The position numbers and the translations under genes were made by a program. From Thalassorhabdomicrobium marinisediminis (GTDB lineage: Bacteria > Pseudomonadota > Alphaproteobacteria > Rhodobacterales > Rhodobacteraceae): a stretch of DNA of 64,000 nt. The stretch is from positions 336,908 to 400,907 of the forward strand of contig NZ_QCYG01000003.1 in the NCBI RefSeq assembly GCF_003072065.1, written 5' to 3'. The notes beneath the pieces are model-generated. The model did not search any database. It was given only the letters and a program-made list of their open reading frames with translations, and was not told the DNA's origin. Below, piece by piece: positions 53,322-62,357 of the stretch. Positions within the stretch are counted from its first letter, which is position 1; each line of letters begins with the position of its first letter.

Positions 53322-55367
53322 TCAACGCAGCGCTGCCTCTATATTGCCACCGTCCACAGTCAGGACATGGGCCGTCGTTCGCTTCGACAAAGCCAAGGCG
53401 ACGAAGCCTTCCGCCACGTGGCGCGCCTCAACTTCGCGTTGGAGTAGGTTGCCCGCCATGTAGCTAATTTCATCCAACCCGCGCGACTTTGCGCGGCTGG
53501 CAATGAAGTCGTCAGTCAGTAAGCCCGAGCGGATGCGATCGGCGTTGATTCCGTTCACGCGGATGCCTTCGCCGCCCAGTTCCAACGCGAGCTGGCGCAT
53601 CAAGAACATCGTCGTGGCCTTGGGCAGCCCGTAAGCACCGAAATCGCGGCCCGGATTAATAGCCTGCTTCGACAAGTTGAACAGGATCTGCCCGCCTTGC
53701 CCCTGACGTATCATTAAGCGTGCAGCCTCAACCGCAAGGCGGTGATGAGCAAAGAAGTTCAGCTCGAATGCATCGCGAAGCGTCTCATCCTCCAGGTCCA
53801 GCAAAGCCCCGGAAGTCGCGGCGCCGGCGTTGGAGACGAGGATGTCGAGCCCGCCGAAAGCCGCGAGTGCCTCGGCCACTAGTGTCTTGCCCGCGTTTTC
53901 GTTTGTTACATCAAGTAGGACGCTGGCGTGGCGCCCGCCCAGTTCGGCATGCAGCCGCTCGAGCCCATCCAAGTCCCGATCAAGCAGCAGGACGCTCGCG
54001 CCTTTTGCAGCAAAGGCACGCGCGGTGGCCGCGCCGATGGCGCCAGCGGCCCCGGTGACCGCGACGATGTGCCCGGCGAGTTCCGGCGCTTTGTCCCTGC
54101 CCAACTTCGCCTGCTCTAGCGACCAGTATTCCATGTCGAAGAGGTCATCCTCTCCGATTGGACAGAAGCCTCCTGCATCCTCGCCCACCGCGCGCACGCG
54201 CATGTTCTGTTCGCCCAGATCGGCGGCGACGGAGGCAGCGGCCGCCGTTGCGCCGATGCCGACAAGGCCGACTCCAAGGACCCATGCGAGCTGCGGCAAC
54301 GGGGCCAACATGGTTTTGCCCGCAATGCGTCGCGACTGCCTGTCGAAATAGGCGACATAAGCGTCGCGATAGCGCGCGATTGCGGCGTCGATGCCTACAC
54401 GTCCGGCGGCAAGGTCTTCCTGCGACAGCACCAGCGGCCATCCCTTGATGCGGATAACATGATCAGGCGAGGCAACGCCGCGGGTGGCAAGGTCAGTTAC
54501 ATCCGGCCGGTCGAGGAAGGCCATGACTTCGGGCCCATTGCGCAACGCAAGCACTGGCATCGGGGCGTCATCACCCGCTGCCTTCCCCAGCGCGCCTCGC
54601 AGGTCGGCGAGGAGTACAGCATCAGTTGGACGCTGTTCGCCCAGTGACGTAGGTTCATACAGGCTTAGGTGCCGCGCGACCTCGTTGGTATGTTGCACCA
54701 CCTTGTCGTAGCTCTCTCGTGCGGTCTCGCCCCATGTAAAATGGCCGTGGTTCAGCAACAGTAGCCCCTCAACATGAGGATTGGCGGCGTAAGCTTCTGC
54801 CGCAGCTTTGGCCAGCGCGAAGCCGGGCATGATGTAGGGCACGACGGCCAAACGGTCACCGAAGATTTCGCGTGCGATCTTCTCTGCGTCGGGCAGATTG
54901 GCCAGGACAAGAAAAGGCGTGGCATGGGTGTGATCGACAAATGTCTGCGGCAGCCACGCGTGCAGAAGCGTCTCGACCGAGGGGTTGGGGGCCGTGCTGT
55001 CGAGCAAGTTGCTGCGCTGCACATTCACCATCGCTTCGTCGGACAGCGCATCAAGGTCGCGCAGTCGATCGAGCGGCGTCAGCCGGACGCCTGGCAGACC
55101 CGGCGCACGCAGCGCATCAAGATCCCAGCCCGACCCCTTGACGTGCAGCACGCGAAACTCGTCGCCGAAAAGGTCGCGTCGCGTCACCTTGATCGAGGTG
55201 TTGCCGCCCCCGTGCATGACCAGATCAGGATCAGCACCTATGATGCGGCTGGAATAGACCCGCTCAGCCAGTGCGCGATCGGCGGGATCGTCCCCCGCCT
55301 TGGCCACCCAGGCCGCGCATTCGGCGTCGGACCAGCGGTTCGCGATCATGCCTCGCCGCACGTTCAT
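53322..55367 (-). CDS. Bifunctional class II aldolase / short-chain dehydrogenase
   Basis: The 681-residue protein joins two enzymes. Residues about 30-400 are a class II aldolase with zinc ligands in [10 protein letters not shown] and [10 protein letters not shown] and the HGGGNTSIK substrate loop. Residues about 430-681 are an [18 protein letters not shown] (Rossmann), [10 protein letters not shown] and [10 protein letters not shown] with the Lys of the YxxxK site. Its ATG overlaps the isomerase stop (ATGA). In this locus it should cleave 5-(methylthio)ribulose-1-phosphate or 5-deoxyribulose-1-phosphate to DHAP plus an aldehyde, with the SDR part handling the aldehyde. This is the DHAP-shunt idea and is inferred from context. 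Confidence 0.82.
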   Translation of the reverse strand: MNVRRGMIANRWSDAECAAWVAKAGDDPADRALAERVYSSRIIGADPDLVMHGGGNTSIKVTRRDLFGDEFRVLHVKGSGWDLDALRAPGLPGVRLTPLDRLRDLDALSDEAMVNVQRSNLLDSTAPNPSVETLLHAWLPQTFVDHTHATPFLVLANLPDAEKIAREIFGDRLAVVPYIMPGFALAKAAAEAYAANPHVEGLLLLNHGHFTWGETARESYDKVVQHTNEVARHLSLYEPTSLGEQRPTDAVLLADLRGALGKAAGDDAPMPVLALRNGPEVMAFLDRPDVTDLATRGVASPDHVIRIKGWPLVLSQEDLAAGRVGIDAAIARYRDAYVAYFDRQSRRIAGKTMLAPLPQLAWVLGVGLVGIGATAAAASVAADLGEQNMRVRAVGEDAGGFCPIGEDDLFDMEYWSLEQAKLGRDKAPELAGHIVAVTGAAGAIGAATARAFAAKGASVLLLDRDLDGLERLHAELGGRHASVLLDVTNENAGKTLVAEALAAFGGLDILVSNAGAATSGALLDLEDETLRDAFELNFFAHHRLAVEAARLMIRQGQGGQILFNLSKQAINPGRDFGAYGLPKATTMFLMRQLALELGGEGIRVNGINADRIRSGLLTDDFIASRAKSRGLDEISYMAGNLLQREVEARHVAEGFVALALSKRTTAHVLTVDGGNIEAALR

Positions 55368-56452
55368 GCGGACCGCTCCGGGAACAGAGACGCCAGCCCT
55401 TCCGTGCTTGCGTCGCAGACGCCATGTTCGGTAATGAGGCCGGTTATCAGCCGCGCGGGCGTCACATCGAAGGCCGGGTTGCCGCCCTCGGTCCCCTCGG
55501 GCGTTACCCGCACACAGCCGATGGATCCGTCTTCAAGCGTACCTTGGATATGTGTGACCTCGCGCCCGCTGCGATCTTCAATCGGGATCTCTTTCAGTCC
55601 GTCGCGCACCGTCCAGTCGATGGTCGACGATGGCAGACCAACATAAAAAGGCACGCCGTTGTCTTTGGCGGCCAGCGCCTTGAGATAGGTGCCAATTTTG
55701 TTGCAGACGTCGCCTTGGGCGGTCGTGCGGTCGGTGCCGGTGATCACAAGATCGACCATCCCTTCTTGCATCAGGTGCCCGCCCGCATTGTCGGTGATAT
55801 AAGTGTGCGGCACGCCATGGGCGCCCAGTTCCCACGCTGTCAGGCCACCTTGATTGCGCGGGCGCGTCTCATCGACCCAGACGTGGACCGCGATGCCGGC
55901 GTTTTTAGCGTGGAACATTGGACTCGTCGCCGTGCCCCAGTCGACGGTGGCCAGCCAGCCCGCGTTGCAGTGGGTCAGCAGGCGCACAGGCTCTCCTTCG
56001 GGCTTCTTCGCTGCGATCTCGCGTATCAGTTCCAGTCCGTGCACGCCGATCATACGGTTGCACTCGACATCCTCGTCGGCCATCCGCCGCGCAAGTGCAA
56101 GTGCCGCTTCGGCCCGGTCGACGGGGGCGAGAGGCATCAATTCTGCCCGCGCCCGATCAAGCGCCCACCGCAGGTTGATCGCCGTGGGCCGGGTCGCGTC
56201 GAACGTCTCGTAGGCTGCCTGCAATGCCGCGTCGGAGGAATCGCGCCCCATTTCGCGGGCAATGCCATAGGCGGCTGTCACGCCGATCAGCGGCGCGCCA
56301 CGCACCCACATGTCACGGATCGCAGTCGCGAACTCGTCCCGGCTGTCGATGCCCACGGTTCGGAATTCATGTGGTAGCCAGCGCTGGTCGATGATTTTTA
56401 CTTGTCCATCCTGATCCCAAATTGAGCGATAGTCGGTTCCATTAACCCTCAC
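55364..56452 (-). CDS. mtnA: S-methyl-5-thioribose-1-phosphate isomerase
   Basis: The 362-residue protein matches MtnA/eIF2B-like isomerases: [19 protein letters not shown] at about 50-70, [18 protein letters not shown] containing the catalytic Cys, and [20 protein letters not shown] with the catalytic Asp. It interconverts methylthioribose-1-phosphate (or 5-deoxyribose-1-phosphate) and the ribulose form. GTG start overlaps the kinase stop, and the stop overlaps the aldolase start, so kinase, isomerase and aldolase-SDR are cotranslated. Confidence 0.92.
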   Translation of the reverse strand: MRVNGTDYRSIWDQDGQVKIIDQRWLPHEFRTVGIDSRDEFATAIRDMWVRGAPLIGVTAAYGIAREMGRDSSDAALQAAYETFDATRPTAINLRWALDRARAELMPLAPVDRAEAALALARRMADEDVECNRMIGVHGLELIREIAAKKPEGEPVRLLTHCNAGWLATVDWGTATSPMFHAKNAGIAVHVWVDETRPRNQGGLTAWELGAHGVPHTYITDNAGGHLMQEGMVDLVITGTDRTTAQGDVCNKIGTYLKALAAKDNGVPFYVGLPSSTIDWTVRDGLKEIPIEDRSGREVTHIQGTLEDGSIGCVRVTPEGTEGGNPAFDVTPARLITGLITEHGVCDASTEGLASLFPERSA

Positions 56453-57684
56453 AGGAGTTCCTTTCCGTTATATTCATGGGCGAGCGCCACCAGCGCTGAC
56501 GCGTCAGGCACCTGTCCCCGCGCGACGAGTAGTTGCCGTCCCATCTCAAGGTTGCGTGCCTCCAGCCGGGCGCGCAGACCCGTGTCGGAGATCGTTTCAA
56601 AGTCTGCGTTATGAGCAAGAGACAAGCAGCGGCGATGCATCTCGCAGCCACAAAAACCCATCGCGTCGTTCCAGATATGCGCCATCAGCCTGCGCAGCGC
56701 CGCCTCACCGTGGCCCAGCCGTGCGGGGAATAGGATGCCTGTTCGCTCTTCGGTCCAAAGCCGCGCGAACTCATTCTCGAAGGTCGCGCAGGTCTCCATC
56801 ACAACCGAAAGAAGCCAGTCCTGCATCTCATCCGGCGAGTCGCGATGGGCAGGCTGGCTGAAATAAGCCATCAAAAAGTTGGCAAGTAGCATGCCCAAAT
56901 CGAACCCCATCGGCCCGTAGAACCCGAACTCAGGGTCGATTACGCGGGTCTCGGTGTCGGTGCACATGATTGACCCGGTGTGCAGGTCCCCGTGGCACAG
57001 CGTCTCGGGACCGGCGGTAAAGCGTATCAGCATGAACTGCGCGGCATCTCTCACAGCCTCGTCAGCGCGCAGGCTGGCGACAATGGGGGCAAGCTCGGGC
57101 GTGTGGTGGTTACGCTCGGCTTTGCAATAGGGATCAGTGAAAACAAGCTGCTCGGTGATGTCACACAGGGCGACGTTGTCAAGGAACAGCGTCGCGTCGG
57201 CCTTCTTGTTCTCCGCATTCATCGACAGGTCGGAGCCGTAGAAGGCGGTGCGCGCGCAGAACCGGCCCAACGCTTCTGCAACCCCTTCAACACGTTCGCC
57301 CGCGATCAGCTTGCCGCGCAAGATGACATGGGGCGACAGGAACTCCATCACGATCAATGCCTGTGTCCGGTCGAAATGCAGCACCTCGGGCACCCGACCC
57401 GGATCGCGCGCAGCCTGACGCACGAGAGCCTCGTGCTCGAAAAAGGCCCGGGTCAGCGGCAGCGGCCATGAGTCGCCCACAAGTCGCACGTAGGGCAACG
57501 CCTGCTTGACGACGACCGCCGCGCCCTGGCCACGCACGATGAAGACAAGGTTGAGGTTGCCATCGCCGACCTCTTCAACCTGCCAGCCCTCCGCCGACCC
57601 CACCCGCGACGTCAGGGCATCCAACGCTCCCAGCCGTTCGGGCAGCAATTCCGGCGTCAGAGCCTCATAGCGGTCGTCATGCAT
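56449..57684 (-). CDS. mtnK: S-methyl-5-thioribose kinase
   Basis: The 411-residue kinase has [18 protein letters not shown] at the start, a P-loop-like [11 protein letters not shown] with the nucleotide Lys in [11 protein letters not shown], the Brenner motif [12 protein letters not shown], and the metal motif [17 protein letters not shown]. This is the MtnK pattern. It phosphorylates methylthioribose or 5-deoxyribose at C1 and heads the salvage operon. The gene is divergent from the ABC importer, which should bring in the sugar. Confidence 0.92.
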   Translation of the reverse strand: MHDDRYEALTPELLPERLGALDALTSRVGSAEGWQVEEVGDGNLNLVFIVRGQGAAVVVKQALPYVRLVGDSWPLPLTRAFFEHEALVRQAARDPGRVPEVLHFDRTQALIVMEFLSPHVILRGKLIAGERVEGVAEALGRFCARTAFYGSDLSMNAENKKADATLFLDNVALCDITEQLVFTDPYCKAERNHHTPELAPIVASLRADEAVRDAAQFMLIRFTAGPETLCHGDLHTGSIMCTDTETRVIDPEFGFYGPMGFDLGMLLANFLMAYFSQPAHRDSPDEMQDWLLSVVMETCATFENEFARLWTEERTGILFPARLGHGEAALRRLMAHIWNDAMGFCGCEMHRRCLSLAHNADFETISDTGLRARLEARNLEMGRQLLVARGQVPDASALVALAHEYNGKELL

Positions 57685-57812
57685 TGGCTTGTTCCTCCCC
57701 GAACGCGGCTGTTTTGAACGAAGGGTTGCGGCTCATTCGTCATAAGTCAAGACAGTTGACAACAGGCGATACCGCGCTGCAGGGTCTCTGGCAGAGGGGG
57801 AGCCACACACCT

Positions 57813-59333
57813 ATGGTCGTCTGCAAAATACGACAACTGACCAAAGAATTCGGGCCGAACCGCGTGCTGCGAGGTGTAGACCTTGATCTTGTCGCAGGCG
57901 AGGTCACGGTTCTGATGGGCGCAAACGGGGCGGGCAAGTCAACGCTCGTCAAGATACTCAGCGGCATTCACGCGGCGGACCGAGGAGCCGTCACGCTCGA
58001 CGGCGCGCCCTTTGCGCCGCATAGCCCCGCTGCAGCGATGCGCGCCGGGATCGCGACAGTTCACCAGTCCATCGACGACGGCGTAATACCGGATCTGGAC
58101 GTTGCGTCGAACCTGATGCTCGACCGCATGGCCGCGCCGGGTGCGGCACTTTGGCTGCGCGGGAGGCGGATGCGAGCTGATGCCCGCCGCATCGCTCACA
58201 CCATGCAACTCGACCTTGACGTCTCGCGCCCGGTGCGCGACCTGACCTTGGCCGAGCGACAGCTCATCGCCATCGCTCGGGCTATGACACGCGATCCCAA
58301 GGTGCTGATCCTCGACGAGCCGACCTCTTCCCTCTCTGCTCGCGAGGCAGAGCGTCTTTTCGCCCTGATCGACCGGGTACGCAACCGGGGCGTGGCGGTC
58401 CTCTATATTTCGCACCGTATGTCTGATATTCGACGGATCGCCGACCGGATCGTCGCGATGCGCGACGGCGTCATTACCGGCACATTCACCGACAAGCCGC
58501 TTGACACCGAAGGAGCGGTCACCGCTATGCTTGGCGTGTCGATGACCGATCTCGACGTCACGCCTGCGTCGCCGGGCGCGCCAGTCCTTACCGCGACCGG
58601 CCTGACCCTCGCCCCCGGTGCGGCCCCATTCGACCTGATGCTTGCCAAGGGAGAGGTCGTCGCGGTGGTAGGCCTGGTAGGGTCGGGCAAATCGCGTCTG
58701 GCTTCCATCCTTTATGGGCTGGAACGGCCGGATGCCGGGAGAATCATGCTGAACGGTAAGCCCTACGCCCCCAGTAACACGGCGCAAGCGATCCATGCGG
58801 GCGTGTTTCTCTGCCCGCGCGACCGTGCCAGCAGCGGTGTCGTGCCGGATTTCGATATCACCCAAAACCTCACCCTGCCCTTCACCGCGCGCTATGCGAC
58901 GAACTGGATTCTGCGCCGCAAATCGGAGCTCACGACCACGCAAGGAATGATCGACCGGCTTGGCATCGTCTGTCAGGGGCCACGGGACAGCATCCTGTCG
59001 TTATCGGGTGGAAACCAGCAAAAGGTCATGGTCGGTCGCTGGCTCTCCCAGGACAGCGACTTGTTAATCCTCGACGAGCCCTTTCAGGGCGTCGACATTC
59101 GCGCCCGCCGCGACATAAGCGCTCATATCCGAATGACTGCATGCGAGCGTGCGACGCTTGTTCTGGTCGCCGAACTGGATGAGGCAGTCGAGATCGCCGA
59201 CCGCATTCTCGTCCTACATGATTTCTCCATCGTGACAGACTACCGCAACGAAGGGCTGGACCTTGGCGCGTTGCTCGCCGCTGTTTCGGGCCGCCCCGCC
59301 CCCGAACCCGTCGAAGGCATGACCATCACATGA
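57813..59333 (+). CDS. Sugar ABC transporter ATPase (RbsA/MglA-like, two ABC domains)
   Basis: The ATG at 57813 gives 506 residues, the usual length for RbsA-like duplicated ATPases. The first cassette has GANGAGKSTLVKILSG, LTLAERQLIAIARAM and LILDEPTSSLS. The second is degenerate at its P-loop (GLVGSGKSRLAS) but has LSGGNQQKVMVGRWL and LILDEPFQGVD. It energises the permease encoded next. An upstream in-frame start (57684) would overlap the kinase start region and is not favoured; GAGGGGG precedes the chosen ATG by about 12 bases. Confidence 0.88.
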   Translation: MVVCKIRQLTKEFGPNRVLRGVDLDLVAGEVTVLMGANGAGKSTLVKILSGIHAADRGAVTLDGAPFAPHSPAAAMRAGIATVHQSIDDGVIPDLDVASNLMLDRMAAPGAALWLRGRRMRADARRIAHTMQLDLDVSRPVRDLTLAERQLIAIARAMTRDPKVLILDEPTSSLSAREAERLFALIDRVRNRGVAVLYISHRMSDIRRIADRIVAMRDGVITGTFTDKPLDTEGAVTAMLGVSMTDLDVTPASPGAPVLTATGLTLAPGAAPFDLMLAKGEVVAVVGLVGSGKSRLASILYGLERPDAGRIMLNGKPYAPSNTAQAIHAGVFLCPRDRASSGVVPDFDITQNLTLPFTARYATNWILRRKSELTTTQGMIDRLGIVCQGPRDSILSLSGGNQQKVMVGRWLSQDSDLLILDEPFQGVDIRARRDISAHIRMTACERATLVLVAELDEAVEIADRILVLHDFSIVTDYRNEGLDLGALLAAVSGRPAPEPVEGMTIT

Positions 59334-59361
59334 ACTCCGCTCAATACGAAGGCTCCCCTGC

Positions 59362-60378
59362 ATGAATCCACAAAGCCGTTTTATCGATCTCGCCATCCGC
59401 TACGGTTTTCTCGTGCTACTCGTAGCCCTTGTCGTGATGTTCTCTGTCGTTGCGCCGGGTTTCGCCGGCGCCTATTCTGCGGTATTTATTTTCCAGTCTG
59501 TGGCAATTACCGGCATTCTGGCGCTTGGCGTGACATGCACACTTGTCGTCGGCGGGTTTGACCTGTCGATCGGCTCCGTCGCTACTTCGTCATTGATGCT
59601 TTCTGCCTACGCGATGGTCGTGCTTGAAATGTCCGCCGTGACGGCAGTGATCCTTTGCCTTGTCATGGGGGCGGTCGTTGGGCTGGTGAACGGCATCCTG
59701 ATCGTGCGCTTCAAAGTGCCGGACCTTCTTGCCACACTGGGCATGATGTTCCTGCTGATTGGCCTGCAGCGCATCCCGACCGAGGGACGCTCGATCGCCA
59801 CAGGCATGACATTGCCCGGGGGCGGCACGGCCGAAGGGACCTTCTCGCCTGGTTTCCTACTATTGGGACGTCACCGCTTCGACTTGTTCCTGGAAAATCT
59901 GCTGCCCGCTCCAGTTATTGTTTTCCTGGTCGTGGCGTTGGTGATCTGGGTGTTCCTTGAACTGACAAAGCACGGGCGCCTGATGTATGCCATCGGCTCG
60001 AACGAGCGGGCTGCAAGTCTCGCCGGAGCGAATGTGAACCGCTACAAGATCGCCGCCTACATGATTTCGGGCGTCACCGCCGCAATTGGCGGCATTCTTT
60101 TGGCAGCGCGCCTTGGCCGTGGGGATATCGCAAGCGGCAACAACCTGCTGCTCGACAGCGTGGCCGCCGCGCTGATCGGCTTTGCCGTGCTGGGCGCGGC
60201 AAAGCCCAATGCCTTCGGCACCGCCATTGGCGCGCTCTTCGTGGGCGTGCTGCTGCAGGGACTGACCATGATGAACGCGCCTTACTACACCCAAGACTTT
60301 GTGAAGGGAGCGGTGCTTGTCATCGCGCTGATGTTCACCTTCGCTCTGTCCGAGCGAAAAAAGGCGGGCGGTCACTGA
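59362..60378 (+). CDS. Sugar ABC transporter permease (RbsC-like)
   Basis: The 338-residue membrane protein has about ten helices and the RbsC hallmarks: GILALGVTCTLVVGGFDLSIGSV in the first third, VVGLVNGILIVRFKVPDLLATLG, and the EAA-like GSNERAASLAGANVNRYKIAAYM. It is the single-polypeptide permease that dimerises with the two-domain ATPase. Between it and the ATPase gene lie only 28 bp. Confidence 0.9.
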   Translation: MNPQSRFIDLAIRYGFLVLLVALVVMFSVVAPGFAGAYSAVFIFQSVAITGILALGVTCTLVVGGFDLSIGSVATSSLMLSAYAMVVLEMSAVTAVILCLVMGAVVGLVNGILIVRFKVPDLLATLGMMFLLIGLQRIPTEGRSIATGMTLPGGGTAEGTFSPGFLLLGRHRFDLFLENLLPAPVIVFLVVALVIWVFLELTKHGRLMYAIGSNERAASLAGANVNRYKIAAYMISGVTAAIGGILLAARLGRGDIASGNNLLLDSVAAALIGFAVLGAAKPNAFGTAIGALFVGVLLQGLTMMNAPYYTQDFVKGAVLVIALMFTFALSERKKAGGH

Positions 60379-60409
60379 ACGACGACGTATCGCAATAGGA
60401 GGTAAAGCG

Positions 60410-61453
60410 ATGAAACTTTCCAGACGAACCATGCTGGCCCTAACTACCGGCGCGATATTTGCCGGAGGCGCCGCGGCAGCACAGAATATGCCTGCGCCGT
60501 TCGACAACCCCGGCGACGTAGAAATTGCGTTGGTACGCTACCTGTCCACTGGCGACTTTTTTCAGGCCTATCTTGGCGGTGTTGAGGCGCAGGCCGAGGC
60601 ACTGGGCGTAAACTTGCGCGTGCTTGACAGCCGACAGGACGCGGCGCTGCAATCCGATATGGTAGATCAGGCAATCGCATTGGGCGTAGACGGTATCATC
60701 ATCCAGCACGGTCTGACCGAGTCGATGCAGGCGGCAGCACAGCGGGCGGTTGATGCAGGCATTTCGGTCGTAGCCTTTGACGTGGATGTCGAGAACGACG
60801 CAATTCCGCAAATTGAGCAGTCAGATTACATGTTGGGCAGTCTCGCACTTGAACAGGCCATTGCCGATAACGGCGACACCTTCCGCGCAGCTTATGTCTA
60901 TGTTCCGGGCATCGCGCCGCTCGACCGGCGCGACGTTGCTTGGCAGGACGCACGAAAGGCCAACCCCGGCATCGAAGAAGTCGCTCAATTTGGCACGCTC
61001 GACAATCCGATTGCCAACTCGGTCGCCAATCAGGCCCGCTCGGTGCTGCAGGCCAACCCGGATATCACCGTCGTCTTTGCGCCCTACGATGAATTCGCCA
61101 AAGGGGTGAAGATCGCAGTGGACGAAAGTGGGTTGAGCGACCAAATCGACATCTATTCTGCAGACGTCTCGACATCTGACATTTCGGCCATGCGTGAGCC
61201 AGGCAGCGCTTGGGTTGCAACGGTGGCAACCAACCCTTCCGTCGTGGGCGAGGTCTCGGTGCGGACGCTGGCCATGATGCTCGCCGGCGAGGAAACAGGC
61301 GATAGCGTCGTGGTGCCACCTACGCTGATCACACAGGACTTCCTGAATGAAAATGACATTTCGAACATGGACGAACTGTCTGCGCAGATGCCGCAGTTCG
61401 CGCATGCTGAGGTGTCGGTACCAGATTGGATGCCGCTGCCTCCGCGCGACTGA
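60410..61453 (+). CDS. Sugar ABC transporter periplasmic binding protein (RbsB-like)
   Basis: The 347-residue protein has a Tat-like signal (KLSRRTMLALTTGAIFAGG) with probable cleavage after AAA. The type-1 periplasmic fold is seen in VEIALVRYLSTGDFFQAY, GVDGIIIQHGLTESMQA and GISVVAFDVD. AGGAGG eight bases before the ATG is a very strong site, fitting high expression. Likely ligand is methylthioribose, 5-deoxyribose or the matching nucleoside, judged from the divergent mtnK operon; residues do not prove it. Confidence 0.88.
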   Translation: MKLSRRTMLALTTGAIFAGGAAAAQNMPAPFDNPGDVEIALVRYLSTGDFFQAYLGGVEAQAEALGVNLRVLDSRQDAALQSDMVDQAIALGVDGIIIQHGLTESMQAAAQRAVDAGISVVAFDVDVENDAIPQIEQSDYMLGSLALEQAIADNGDTFRAAYVYVPGIAPLDRRDVAWQDARKANPGIEEVAQFGTLDNPIANSVANQARSVLQANPDITVVFAPYDEFAKGVKIAVDESGLSDQIDIYSADVSTSDISAMREPGSAWVATVATNPSVVGEVSVRTLAMMLAGEETGDSVVVPPTLITQDFLNENDISNMDELSAQMPQFAHAEVSVPDWMPLPPRD

Positions 61454-61483
61454 ACCCGCGCGAGACGCTACAATAGCACAACT

Positions 61484-61512
61484 GGAGGCCCCGCAGTGGG
61501 GCCTCCCTTATT
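61484..61512 (+). terminator. Rho-independent terminator after the sugar ABC operon
   Basis: ggaggcccc pairs with ggggcctcc around a four-base loop, followed by cttatta. The stem begins 30 bp after the binding-protein stop. Confidence 0.8.
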
Positions 61513-62357
61513 ATTCCGACGGGCCGAGCTTCGCAGTTGCCGGCTCGTGCAACCATGCCTTGCGCGCGCGCATCACGTACTTCCACCAAATCGGGCAATA
61601 CGCGCTGTCGTTCACCGAGCCCCGCGATGTGCGCGAACATTACAAGCCGCTCTTTGGCTCGGTTCAGCTCGGTCCCTTTGTCGAAGACCCCAATCTAAAG
61701 AAGCGGCGATAGGACCTGTCAGTCGCGCATGGACAGGGTAGTTCGCGCGCCGTTGAGCCATGCGCTTTCCCTGCGGAGGTTGGACGTGTCGCGTTTGGAC
61801 CCTCGGCAACTCATTGCGAGATACGCAAACTGCGCGCCACTCCCGAACGCACCGGCGGGAATTAACAGCACCTACAGAAACGCCGCTCAACCTCGGCCCG
61901 GAAGGCCTTTGAAGTTGGCCGCCCGTCGACACCTTTTTCTTACAAGAACCGCGTTTCGTCGGCCCTCCCGCCCGAGTTTTCCACATAAATCAGTAGTTTC
62001 CCCGATCTTAACAGGCGCAATGTGACCCCGATCTTTGGTATCCTGCATGCAACCCGGTCCCAGCGACCCGACATCGACACTGGATATCAACGCCCCTGCT
62101 TTTACTGGCTTGCGGCGAACGGAGGCGGCACGCCATGCGGCGCGAACGAACGACAGAGGCAAAGCAGGAGGAGGTCCATTCGGAAGACCTCCGTGCTTCT
62201 GTGCCAGCGTCGGGCGGCGCGGGGCTTGCAAGAGAGGCCGCAGGCACGCATCCTGCACTTACCGCCCTCGTAAAGCTTATGGCGCGCCAAGCGGCCCGTG
62301 AGGACGCCCTGGCGCAGGAGCGCGACAGATCCGGTAAGGCCGATTAGGGAGATCACA
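61513..62357. other. Region between sugar operon and serine recombinase
   Basis: An open, possibly coding scrap without start at 61513-61712 (FHQIGQYALSFTEPRDVREH ...) ends in TAG; I do not recognise it. The segment 61980-62035 resembles 16701-16755, showing that the recombinase elements share their upstream DNA. A 70-codon frame at 62135-62347 (basic, Ala/Glu-rich) may be a small accessory gene; its stop lies 10 bases before the recombinase ATG. Confidence 0.4.
62135..62347 (+). CDS. Small hypothetical gene upstream of serine recombinase
   Basis: A 70-residue charged protein (RRERTTEAKQEEVHSED, LVKLMARQAAREDALAQERD) likely forming a C-terminal helix. It stops 10 bp before the recombinase start, close enough for translational coupling, and has no recognisable domain. 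It could equally be leader sequence only. Confidence 0.4.
   Translation: MRRERTTEAKQEEVHSEDLRASVPASGGAGLAREAAGTHPALTALVKLMARQAAREDALAQERDRSGKAD

Noticed and set aside
55271..56377. 368-codon plus-strand frame opposite mtnA
   Set aside because: Shadow of a well-recognised enzyme gene.
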